From the NCBI RefSeq assembly GCF_014596445.1, contig NZ_MECL01000217.1, positions 1-47,062 of the forward strand: DNA of 47,062 bases, given 5' to 3'. The translations under genes and the position numbers were made by a program. The notes beneath the pieces are model-generated. The model had not been told where the DNA came from and made no database searches. It saw nothing but the letters and a program-made list of their open reading frames with translations. The number at the start of each line of letters is the position of its first letter. Position 1 is the stretch's first letter. This DNA comes from Streptomyces sp. CBMA29 (GTDB taxonomy: Bacteria; Actinomycetota; Actinomycetes; Streptomycetales; Streptomycetaceae). This document shows, piece by piece, positions 25,500 to 31,335 of this stretch.

Positions 25500-26651
25500 T
25501 CACCCGGTGAACCAGGGGTTCCCGCCGCCGAGGGACCAGACGGAGACTTTGGTGACGCCCAGTGAGGTCAGCACCGCCAGCTTGGAGTTGAGCGCGGTGC
25601 TGTCCACGTAGTCGTAGAGCTTCCCGCCGGAGACCCAGCGGATCTCTCCTGAGGAGGCGTCGCGACGGGCCGCGATCGTGCTCGGGTCGGTGGAGAAGCC
25701 GGGGCTGTGCTTCATGTCGCTGAACTGGATGTTGCCGGTGACCGCGTCCAGGTCGCACGGGTCGGGCGCGCTGATGCCGTACGAGGGCAGGGCGATGACC
25801 AGCCGCGACGGGTCCGGGATCTTGCTCTGCGCGTACCGCGTGACCTGCTTGAGCCAGGCGAGCGGGGTGATCGGCAGGCACCGGCTGCCGGGCGCGGTGT
25901 CGAACTCCTCGTCGTACGCCATGATGTCCAGTTCGTCGACGCCCTTGGCGCTGACGGCGGCGTAGTCGTAGAAGTCGGCGTCCTCGGTCATCGCGGGCGC
26001 GTCGACCACGAGTTTCCTGCCCTGCGCGTGCAGGGAGGTCGCGAGCTGGCCGAGGAAGGTCTTGTAGTTGGTGAAGTCAGCGGCGCTCCAGGACCAGTAG
26101 TCCTCCATGTCGACGTCCACGCCGGTGAGTTGGTTGGTCACCACGAAGGAGGTGAGCTGCGAGACGGCGTCGGCGCGGTTGGTGCTGCTGCTGACCAATG
26201 CGTGGACGTCGGCGGTGGTCATACCGGAGATGGTCGGGTACTGGTAGGCGGAGTGCGCCTTGAGGTCGGCGACGTTGGCGGCGCTGTAGGTGTTGCAGAG
26301 CCCGGCGGCCGTGGTCTCCAGGGTGACCTTGCCCTTGCTGGTGACGCTCCAGTACTCGGGTTTGAGCGCGCCGTTCTTGACCCGGTTGTCGGCGTACTCG
26401 CTCGGCGCGGTGCAGGTGGAGTCGCCGGAGGAGCCCGGGTAGAGCCAGGTCTGTAGCTGTACGGCGGAGGCGGCGGTACGGGCGGCGGGCTGCCGGTGGG
26501 CGCCGCTCGACGCGGCGGCCGACGTACCGGTGCCGGACGTACCGGTGCCGGACGTACCGCTGTCGGTCGTCATGGCGCCTGCGGCCATGGCACCGGCGAG
26601 GGCGGCCGAACAGGCGGCGGCCGTGGCGAGGATGAGCCTGCGACGAAGCAT
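25500..26651 (-). CDS. Secreted glycoside hydrolase family 18 (chitinase/endo-N-acetylglucosaminidase-like) protein
   Basis: 383 aa. The ATG at 26651 follows GAAGGGACGG; an in-frame start ten codons earlier lacks a ribosome site. The signal peptide is residues 1 to about 26, followed by a short Gly/Thr/Ser repeat linker (about 28-48). The GH18 barrel shows the active-site strand GVDVDMEDYW, with the acid/base E183 at the end of the DxxDxDxE-type motif (here GVDVDME). Later strands include ELDIMAYDEEF, matching the MxYD motif, and the terminal VSVWSLGGGNPW. Predicted to cleave beta-1,4-linked GlcNAc polymers or related glycans outside the cell. It is closer to the small single-domain GH18 group than to chitinases with binding modules. 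A GntR/UTRA regulator gene lies 96 bases upstream on the same strand. Confidence 0.88.
   Translation of the reverse strand: MLRRRLILATAAACSAALAGAMAAGAMTTDSGTSGTGTSGTGTSAAASSGAHRQPAARTAASAVQLQTWLYPGSSGDSTCTAPSEYADNRVKNGALKPEYWSVTSKGKVTLETTAAGLCNTYSAANVADLKAHSAYQYPTISGMTTADVHALVSSSTNRADAVSQLTSFVVTNQLTGVDVDMEDYWSWSAADFTNYKTFLGQLATSLHAQGRKLVVDAPAMTEDADFYDYAAVSAKGVDELDIMAYDEEFDTAPGSRCLPITPLAWLKQVTRYAQSKIPDPSRLVIALPSYGISAPDPCDLDAVTGNIQFSDMKHSPGFSTDPSTIAARRDASSGEIRWVSGGKLYDYVDSTALNSKLAVLTSLGVTKVSVWSLGGGNPWFTG
26521..26565. repeat. 15-bp tandem repeat x3 inside GH18 gene
   Basis: The unit GACGTACCGGTGCCG is repeated exactly at 26521-26535 and 26536-26550 and with two changes at 26551-26565. It is in frame and encodes a Gly-Thr-Ser-Gly-Thr type pentapeptide in the linker after the signal peptide, so copy-number change would lengthen or shorten the linker without breaking the frame. 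Confidence 0.8.
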
Positions 26652-26680
26652 GATCCGTCCCTTCGGGGCGTGGGGGTGCA

Positions 26681-26707
26681 CCGCGCCGGCCGGGGGCGGC
26701 GGCGCGG
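26681..26707 (-). terminator. Hairpin between GntR/UTRA gene and GH18 gene
   Basis: CCGCGCCG (26681-26688) pairs with CGGCGCGG (26700-26707) around an 11-base loop. It lies in the 96-base gap between the two same-strand genes and could be a terminator or a partial one. Confidence 0.4.
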
Positions 26708-26747
26708 GGTGGGGGGTGACGGAGAAGTCGTAGGTGGGCGCGGGGGG

Positions 26748-27581
26748 CTACCCGTTGTCGTTCCAGTAGGGGTCGAGGACCAGGGTGTCGGCGCCCGGTA
26801 CGCGCGAGGCCGCCGACCAGGAGCCGCCCAGGACGCGTCCGCTGTCGGGCTCGGGGGCGAGCGACAGTTCGGTGAGGATGCGGTACCGGTCGCCCCGGTA
26901 GACGGAGCGGGTGAACTCCACGACCCGCCCGTCCGCGTCCTTGGCGGCGCGTTCGAAGAGCAGGGCCGGGGTGTGTACGGGCACGCCGAGCAGTTCGGCC
27001 TCGGCCTCGTCCACCACGGTCGGTTCGATGAGCTGTGAGGCGCGGGTGAGCAGGATGCCGTACCGGCTGCCGAGCAGGCGGTAGAAGGAGTCGGCCTCCA
27101 GGTCGTGGGCGGTGAGGCCGGGGACCAGCGCCAGCGGTACGTGCAGCGTCTCGACGCACATCGGGTCGCCGTCGACCAGCCGCAGCCGGGCGATCCGCAG
27201 GATCCGGTCGGCCGGGGCGGCGCCGAGGCGGCGGCCGATCCTGGGGCCGGCGGCCATGGCGGTGAACTCCACGGTGCGGCTGGTCCACGCGCCGTCCACA
27301 CCGCCGACGCCCATGCTCGGTCCCGGCCCCGCGGCCGGACCCAGGCGCTGGGCGACCTTGTCCTCGGCGACGAAGACGCCGCGCCCGTGGGCCCGGATCA
27401 GCAGCCCGTCGCGCACCAGGTCGTCCATCACCGAGCGCAGCGTCGGGCGGGAGACCTCCAGGGTCTCGCAGAGCTGGCGCTCACCGGGCAGCGGCCGTCC
27501 GGTCGCGGTCTCCTCGACCAGGTCCAGGAGGTGCGTACGGATGCGCTGCCGCTTCTCCCATCGGCTCTCGCTGCTGACCAT
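26748..27581 (-). CDS. GntR family regulator with UTRA effector domain (HutC/DasR subfamily)
   Basis: 277 aa from the ATG at 27581 (MVSSESRWEKRQRIRTHLLDL). The N-terminal winged helix shows GERQLCETLEVSRPTLRSVMDDLVRDGLLIRAHGRGVFVAE, the GntR HTH with its wing. The UTRA domain (about 100-265) includes RIARLRLVDGDPMCVETLHVPLALVPGL and GVPVHTPALLFERAAKDADGRVVEFTRSVYRGDRYRI, matching the family ending. Such regulators bind sugar phosphates, amino sugars or amino acids. It precedes the GH18 gene on the same strand, so control of chitin or GlcNAc use, as in DasR, is a reasonable guess, but the sequence does not prove it. Its own promoter is overlaid by a TGGTCAA direct repeat, suggesting autoregulation. 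Confidence 0.9.
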   Translation of the reverse strand: MVSSESRWEKRQRIRTHLLDLVEETATGRPLPGERQLCETLEVSRPTLRSVMDDLVRDGLLIRAHGRGVFVAEDKVAQRLGPAAGPGPSMGVGGVDGAWTSRTVEFTAMAAGPRIGRRLGAAPADRILRIARLRLVDGDPMCVETLHVPLALVPGLTAHDLEADSFYRLLGSRYGILLTRASQLIEPTVVDEAEAELLGVPVHTPALLFERAAKDADGRVVEFTRSVYRGDRYRILTELSLAPEPDSGRVLGGSWSAASRVPGADTLVLDPYWNDNG

Positions 27582-27671
27582 GGGCCCACCAGTCCTGTCC
27601 GCGCGGAGCGGGTGCCGGTGTCTCGGCGTCCGGACGCCGAGGTGTTCGGCGACGCACCGATGATGGACCCG

Positions 27672-27700
27672 ATTCTTACCACTGGTCAATATGTGGTCAA
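27672..27700 (-). promoter_or_regulatory. Promoter and overlapping direct-repeat operator of the GntR/UTRA gene
   Basis: On the minus strand, -35 TTGACC (27700-27695) and -10 AAGAAT (27677-27672) are 17 bases apart. On the plus strand TGGTCAA is repeated at 27683-27689 and 27694-27700 with an 11-bp period, covering the -35 and the spacer. GGTC half-sites resemble those of GntR/HutC operators such as the DasR site, though here they are direct, not inverted. Confidence 0.55.
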
Positions 27701-27790
27701 CGAATCCGCGCCCGAGCGGGAGTCCCGGACGCGAAGCCGGTACCGGAGGCCGGTTGTCGCGCCCGGGTCAGTGGATACGGGTCAGGGTGT

Positions 27791-27818
27791 ACGGGGCTGC
27801 GGGAACGGGGCTGCGGGT
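27791..27818. repeat. 14-bp tandem duplication
   Basis: ACGGGGCTGCGGGA (27791-27804) is followed immediately by ACGGGGCTGCGGGT (27805-27818). It lies just beyond the stop of the DUF5997 gene, in otherwise non-coding DNA. Confidence 0.7.
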
Positions 27819-27823
27819 ACGGA

Positions 27824-28216
27824 TCAGCGGGCGCGGGCGGCGCGCTCCGCGTTCTTCTCCTTGATCCGCACCGCTTCCTTGCGGACCTCCGCCTGCACGG
27901 CGCGCTCCTCGACCAGCCACCGCGGCTGGTCCTGCTTCAGCGCCTCGATCTCCTCGGTGGTGAGCGCCTCGGTCACGCCGCCGCGCGCGAGACCCGCGAT
28001 GGACACGCCGAGCTTGGACGCGACGACGGGGCGGGGGTGCGGTCCGTTGTGCCGCAGTTCCACCAGCCACTCGGGGGGATCGGCCTGGAGCGCGTTGAGC
28101 TCGGTGCGCGAGACGACACCCTCCTGGAACGCGGCGGGTGTGGCCTGGAGGTACACACCCAGCTTCTTCGCCGCTGTCGCGGGCTTCATGGTCTGGGCGG
28201 TCTGCTGCGACGTCAT
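27824..28216 (-). CDS. DUF5997 family protein
   Basis: 130 aa from the ATG at 28216. The sequence MKPATAAKKLGVYLQATPAAFQEGVVSRTELNAL, followed by PPEWLVELRHNGPHPRPVVASKLGVSIAGLARGGV and EEIEALKQDQPRWLVEER, matches the small actinobacterial DUF5997 family as I recall it. Two copies of a motif (PPEWLVELR and QPRWLVEER) suggest an internal repeat, each after a helix that looks like half of a DNA-binding fold. The C-terminus is a Lys/Arg/Ala helix. It is soluble. Its partner is the divergent gene at 28276, an arrangement conserved in Streptomyces to my knowledge. Function is unknown. The start has no ribosome site but has a TACCCT -10 box seven bases upstream. Confidence 0.75.
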   Translation of the reverse strand: MTSQQTAQTMKPATAAKKLGVYLQATPAAFQEGVVSRTELNALQADPPEWLVELRHNGPHPRPVVASKLGVSIAGLARGGVTEALTTEEIEALKQDQPRWLVEERAVQAEVRKEAVRIKEKNAERAARAR

Positions 28217-28223
28217 GCCGTCA

Positions 28224-28229
28224 AGGGTA
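28224..28229 (-). promoter_or_regulatory. -10 box for leaderless DUF5997 transcript
   Basis: TACCCT (28229-28224, minus strand) fits TANNNT and is seven bases before the ATG at 28216. Part of a matched divergent pair with the box at 28264. Confidence 0.45.
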
Positions 28230-28263
28230 ACGAGCGCGTGCGCCACCTCCGACCACCAGCGGA

Positions 28264-28269
28264 TAACCT
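28264..28269 (+). promoter_or_regulatory. -10 box for leaderless LysR-effector-domain gene
   Basis: TAACCT (28264-28269) fits TANNNT and is six bases before the GTG at 28276. No -35 is evident and no ribosome site is present. Confidence 0.45.
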
Positions 28270-28275
28270 GCTGGG

Positions 28276-29058
28276 GTGACAGGTTCGGAAGTACCTCCTT
28301 CGTTCCGGCTCGCATACGTTCCGGGCGTGATGCCGACCAAGTGGGTGCGGATCTGGAACGAGCGCCTGCCGGAGGTCCCGCTCACCCTGGTACCGGTGCC
28401 CGCCGCCGAGGCGTTCGGCGCGCTGCGGGACGGCGGCGGGTCCGGCGCGGACGCCGGATTCGTACGGCTGCCGGTCGACGGCGCGGACCTCAGCGCGATC
28501 CCGCTCTACACGGAGGCGACGGTGGTCCTCGTTCCCAAGGACCACGCGGTCGCGGCGGTCGACGAGGTGTCGCTGGCCGACCTCGCGGACGACATCGTGC
28601 TGCGTCCCCTGGACGACACCCTCGCCTGGGAGACGCCGCCGGGGCGGCCCGCGAAGGAGCGGCCCGCGACCACGGCGGACGCCGTGGAACTGGTCGCGGC
28701 GGGTGTGGGCCTGCTGATCGTCCCCCAGTCGCTGGCGCGGCTGCACCACCGCAGGGATCTCACCTACCGGCCGGTCCCGGACGCGCCCGAGTCCCGCGTC
28801 GCCCTGTCCTGGCCGCAGGACGCGACCACGGATCTGGTGGAACACCTCATCGGCATCGTGCGCGGTCGCACCGTCAACAGCACGCGCGGCCGGCCGCTCC
28901 CGGAGCGGTCCGCACCAGGAGCGAAGGCCGCGAAGGCCAAGGACAAGGCGTCGGAGGTGCGCCGCAAACCCGCGCCGGGCCGGGGTTCCGGAGGCAAGAG
29001 CGGCAAGAGCGGCGGTACGGGCGGCGCGAAGCGCGGCAAGCCCCGGCGTCGCCCGTAG
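28276..29058 (+). CDS. LysR-type effector (substrate-binding) domain protein without helix-turn-helix
   Basis: 260 aa from a GTG at 28276. Residues about 8-200 resemble a LysR substrate-binding domain: FRLAYVPGVMPTKWVRIWNERLPEVPLTLVPV, DAGFVRLPVDGADLSAIPLYTEATVVLVPKDHAVA, and DAVELVAAGVGLLIVPQSLARLHHR. The usual N-terminal winged helix of LysR regulators is absent; the gene begins directly in the effector domain. The last 55 residues are a basic Lys/Gly/Arg tail (KAKDKASEVRRKPAPGRG and beyond) that could contact nucleic acid. It may therefore be a ligand-binding protein acting with the DUF5997 protein encoded divergently 59 bases away. Ligand and role unknown. Family resemblance is good; the DNA-contact idea is speculation. 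Confidence 0.8.
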   Translation: MTGSEVPPSFRLAYVPGVMPTKWVRIWNERLPEVPLTLVPVPAAEAFGALRDGGGSGADAGFVRLPVDGADLSAIPLYTEATVVLVPKDHAVAAVDEVSLADLADDIVLRPLDDTLAWETPPGRPAKERPATTADAVELVAAGVGLLIVPQSLARLHHRRDLTYRPVPDAPESRVALSWPQDATTDLVEHLIGIVRGRTVNSTRGRPLPERSAPGAKAAKAKDKASEVRRKPAPGRGSGGKSGKSGGTGGAKRGKPRRRP

Positions 29059-29060
29059 CC

Positions 29061-29078
29061 GGACCGGGGTCCCGGTCC
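29061..29078 (+). terminator. Short palindromic hairpin after LysR-effector gene
   Basis: GGACCGGG and CCCGGTCC are separated by GT, forming an 18-base perfect palindrome directly after the stop codon at 29058. It can fold as a 7-bp stem with a four-base loop. Confidence 0.45.
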
Positions 29079-29093
29079 TCCCTACGGCAGCGC

Positions 29094-29132
29094 GGTCGGC
29101 CGGACCACCGTCGAGGCACCGTCCGGCCGACC
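29094..29132. terminator. Bidirectional terminator hairpin
   Basis: A perfect 12-bp stem, GGTCGGCCGGAC (29094-29105) with GTCCGGCCGACC (29121-29132), encloses 15 bases. It lies between the convergent ends at 29058 and 29173. Confidence 0.65.
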
Positions 29133-29172
29133 GGCCGCGGTCACGTAGGGAATGTGCGCCGACGGCGGATCG

Positions 29173-29781
29173 TCAGCTTTCGGGCGTCACGACAATGGCG
29201 TTGACCTGGGCCTGGTTGGCGGAGCCGCGGGTGAAGTCGATGGACACGGCGCCGGAGGCGTCCACGGTGACGGGGAAGTCCTTCTCGACGCCGAAGGCTT
29301 CCTGGCCGTCCGCGCCCGCCGCCACGGCCGTGCCGATGATGTCGAAGTCGGTGAGGACCTTGGCACCGTCGATCGTGACGTCGAATTCACGCTGGCCGGA
29401 GTGGGTGTAGTACCAGTCCATGAAGTAGAGGCGGACCTGGTAGTCGGCGCCCGGGGTGAGACCGGGGATGCTGTAGGAGGAGTCCCCGACGCGTGAGGTG
29501 TTCCAGATGTCGGCGGGGATCGGGTGGGCGACGGTCCGTCCCCAGTTCGGGAGACTGGGAGCGCCCGCGGGAATGGTGTCGGGCCTGCCGCCGGTGCCGG
29601 TGTCCGCGATGAAGTCGCCGCCGCCCGCGCCGCCGAGGTCGATCGACACCCCTGGCGCCACGTCGGCGTGAGCGGTCCCCGCGGTCACGAGACCGCCCAG
29701 CACCATGCTCAGCACGAGGGCCGCAGCGGCGGCCATCCGCGTCCACACCGAGGTGGACAGGCCGTTCAGCGTTGATGTCAT
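29173..29781 (-). CDS. Secreted malectin-domain-like carbohydrate-binding protein
   Basis: 202 aa from the ATG at 29781, with GGGAGA upstream. A signal peptide spans about 1-40 and ends near GTAHADV. The mature part is a single beta-sandwich of about 160 residues resembling malectin/CBM57: SIDLGGAGGGDFIADTGTGG, the aromatic-rich DIWNTSRVGDSSYSIPGLTPGADYQVRLYFMDWYYTHSGQREFDVTIDG, and the closing SIDFTRGSANQAQVNAIVV. Such domains bind di- or oligo-glucosides and are usually attached to glycosidases; here it stands alone. It likely binds a sugar outside the cell. A consensus promoter and a perfect 22-bp LacI-type palindrome precede it, so it is probably induced by a carbohydrate. No enzyme activity is expected. 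Confidence 0.8.
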   Translation of the reverse strand: MTSTLNGLSTSVWTRMAAAAALVLSMVLGGLVTAGTAHADVAPGVSIDLGGAGGGDFIADTGTGGRPDTIPAGAPSLPNWGRTVAHPIPADIWNTSRVGDSSYSIPGLTPGADYQVRLYFMDWYYTHSGQREFDVTIDGAKVLTDFDIIGTAVAAGADGQEAFGVEKDFPVTVDASGAVSIDFTRGSANQAQVNAIVVTPES

Positions 29782-29806
29782 GCGTTCTCCCAGATGTCCG
29801 GAGGCC

Positions 29807-29828
29807 GCTTGGAGAGCGCTCTCCAAGC
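29807..29828. promoter_or_regulatory. LacI-family operator: 22-bp perfect palindrome
   Basis: The half-site GCTTGGAGAGC (29807-29817) is followed directly by its reverse complement (29818-29828). The central GGAGAGCGCTCTCC has the CG-centred AGCGCT core of actinobacterial LacI operators. It sits just downstream of the predicted transcription start of the malectin-type gene, where bound repressor would block elongation or initiation. Confidence 0.75.
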
Positions 29829-29835
29829 ACGGATC

Positions 29836-29864
29836 AGTGTCATGTACTCACCACCCTCCGTCAA
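29836..29864 (-). promoter_or_regulatory. Promoter of malectin-domain gene
   Basis: On the minus strand, -35 TTGACG (29864-29859) and -10 GACACT (29841-29836) are separated by 17 bases. Predicted transcription start is near 29829, at the edge of the 22-bp operator. Confidence 0.6.
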
Positions 29865-29916
29865 GGGAGCCTCCCGCCGGGCGCCTTGCGCGGCCGACGC
29901 GGCAACAGGGCGACGT

Positions 29917-29948
29917 GAAGGCACGGTGGCGCGAAGGCACGGTGGCGC
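29917..29948. repeat. 16-bp perfect tandem duplication
   Basis: GAAGGCACGGTGGCGC is repeated exactly at 29917-29932 and 29933-29948, with a partial third copy (GAAGGCGG) after it. It lies in the divergent gap between the malectin-type and DUF6191-like genes. Confidence 0.8.
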
Positions 29949-29999
29949 GAAGGCGGAACCGGCCCCTGCCGACCCATGGATCACCGGCGCCCGGACGGC

Positions 30000-30005
30000 G
30001 ATACT
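30000..30005 (+). promoter_or_regulatory. -10 box for leaderless DUF6191-like gene
   Basis: GATACT (30000-30005) is six bases before the ATG at 30012. The GGGAG between them is too close to the ATG to act as a normal ribosome site, which favours a leaderless start. Confidence 0.35.
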
Positions 30006-30011
30006 GGGAGC

Positions 30012-30332
30012 ATGACGTTCGTCGTTTTCATGACCCTGCCCGGTCTGGTCATCCTGCTGACCCTGGTGGCCTTCGCCGATCAGATGCTCATGCGGGCCGG
30101 GCGGGCCGGAATCCTGCCGTGGCGCGGTCCTGGCCGCCAGGGGCAGATCTCGTCCACCGGCTTCGAGATGCTGCACGCGAGCTTCTCGCCGGGCAAGCAG
30201 AACGAGTTGAAGGAGCGGCAGTCCGCCCTCGTGCTGCGGGACGACGAGGAGGACGGCGCGCCGCCGAACCGTACGACCGTCGATCTCCAGCGCGGGACCG
30301 CGGTCGTACGGATGGCGCGGCCCGGCTCCTGA
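30012..30332 (+). CDS. Small membrane protein, DUF6191-like
   Basis: 106 aa. Residues about 2-24 (TFVVFMTLPGLVILLTLVAFAD) form one membrane helix, and the remaining 80 residues are a soluble basic/acidic tail with GQISSTGFEMLHASFSPGKQNELKERQSALVLRDDEEDGAPPNRTTVDLQRGTAVVRM. This matches a small conserved Streptomyces family that I recall as DUF6191. No catalytic residues are apparent. With the positive-inside rule the tail should lie in the cytoplasm. Convergent with the aldo/keto reductase gene, 28 bases apart. Function unknown. Confidence 0.75.
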   Translation: MTFVVFMTLPGLVILLTLVAFADQMLMRAGRAGILPWRGPGRQGQISSTGFEMLHASFSPGKQNELKERQSALVLRDDEEDGAPPNRTTVDLQRGTAVVRMARPGS

Positions 30333-30360
30333 GGCGCGGCCCTTGCGGAACGCCTCTCCC

Positions 30361-31260
30361 CTACGACGGCACGCGGCTCGCGACCGCCGCGTCCAGTCGG
30401 CTCACTTCGGCCTGACCCAGGTGCAGTTCCGCGGCGCGGGCGGAGTCGAGGATCGTCTCGGGGCGGCGGGCGCCCGGTATGGGGATGAGCGCCGGACTGG
30501 TGGACAACAGCCAGGACAGCGCGGTGCGTTGCGCACTGGCGTCGTGGGCGCGGCCGATGTCGGTGAAGGCGGCGGTGAGTTCGTCGTCCTTCGTGCCGAT
30601 GGTGCCCAACGGTCGCCAGGCCAGGAACGCCAGGCCGAGTTCCTCCGCGCGGCGCAGTACCGCGCGGTGCTGTACGGCGCTGGGTGAGAACTCGTTCTGC
30701 ACGGCGACCAGCGCGTCACCCAACAGCTCGTGCGCCAGGTCGAGTTCGGCGACGGTGACGTTGGAGACGCCGACCGAGGTGACGGTCCCGTCGGCGACCA
30801 GCCGGAGCAGCGCGGTCAGCGAATCGGCGATCGGCACCACCGGGTCGGGGGCGTGCAGGAAGAACAGCTCGATCCGGTCCAGGCGGAGCCGGTCGCGGGA
30901 CGCGGCGGCCGAGCGGACGAGGTGGTCGGGGCTGCTGTCGGTGAGCCACCGCCCGTCGCCCGGCCGGACCCGGCCCGCCTTCGTCACCACCGTGACCGCG
31001 GCCGCGTCGCCGTCCCAGCTCTCCAGCGCGTCGGCGATCAGCGTCTCGTTGTGCCCTACTTCGTCGGCACCGGTGTGGTAAGCGGAGGCGGAGTCGATGA
31101 GGGTCACTCCGGCGTCGAGCGCGGTGTGGATCGTCGCCGTGGCCCGGACGCGGTCCGGGCGCCCCTCGATGGACAGCAGCATGCCGCCCAGGCCGACCGG
31201 GAAGACCTTCGAACTCCCGCACGCGCGGGTCGGGTTGGTGAGGTGCGGTGGGTGGTGCAT
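30361..31260 (-). CDS. Aldo/keto reductase
   Basis: 299 aa from the ATG at 31260, with AGGGAG four bases upstream. The AKR tetrad is visible: D56 and Y61 in LIDSASAYHTG, Lys in VVTKAGRV (near residue 93) and His in FFLHAPDP (near 138). The NADPH-site end is IPIPGARRPETILDSARAAEL. The TIM-barrel runs the whole length, typical for the family (about 290-330). Expected reaction: NADPH-linked reduction of an aldehyde or ketone. Substrate cannot be named. It follows the amidohydrolase gene by 73 bases on the same strand, but a strong hairpin lies between, so it is probably expressed separately. Confidence 0.9.
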   Translation of the reverse strand: MHHPPHLTNPTRACGSSKVFPVGLGGMLLSIEGRPDRVRATATIHTALDAGVTLIDSASAYHTGADEVGHNETLIADALESWDGDAAAVTVVTKAGRVRPGDGRWLTDSSPDHLVRSAAASRDRLRLDRIELFFLHAPDPVVPIADSLTALLRLVADGTVTSVGVSNVTVAELDLAHELLGDALVAVQNEFSPSAVQHRAVLRRAEELGLAFLAWRPLGTIGTKDDELTAAFTDIGRAHDASAQRTALSWLLSTSPALIPIPGARRPETILDSARAAELHLGQAEVSRLDAAVASRVPS

Positions 31261-31310
31261 ACGGCTCCCTGTCTCGTGTGATGGTGCTGCCGCGTGCGGC
31301 TCGGGGGCCC

Positions 31311-31335
31311 AGGGCGTGTCCGCCGGACACGCCCT
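31311..31335 (-). terminator. Hairpin overlapping the stop codon of the amidohydrolase gene
   Basis: AGGGCGTGTCC (31311-31321) pairs perfectly with GGACACGCCCT (31325-31335) around GCC. The minus-strand TAG stop (31336-31334) lies in the stem. No U-tract follows, which is common in actinomycete terminators. Confidence 0.65.

Noticed and set aside
27683..27700. A canonical DasR (dre) operator
   Set aside because: The two GGTC half-sites are in direct, not inverted, orientation, so the site is reported as a direct repeat rather than as a DasR site.
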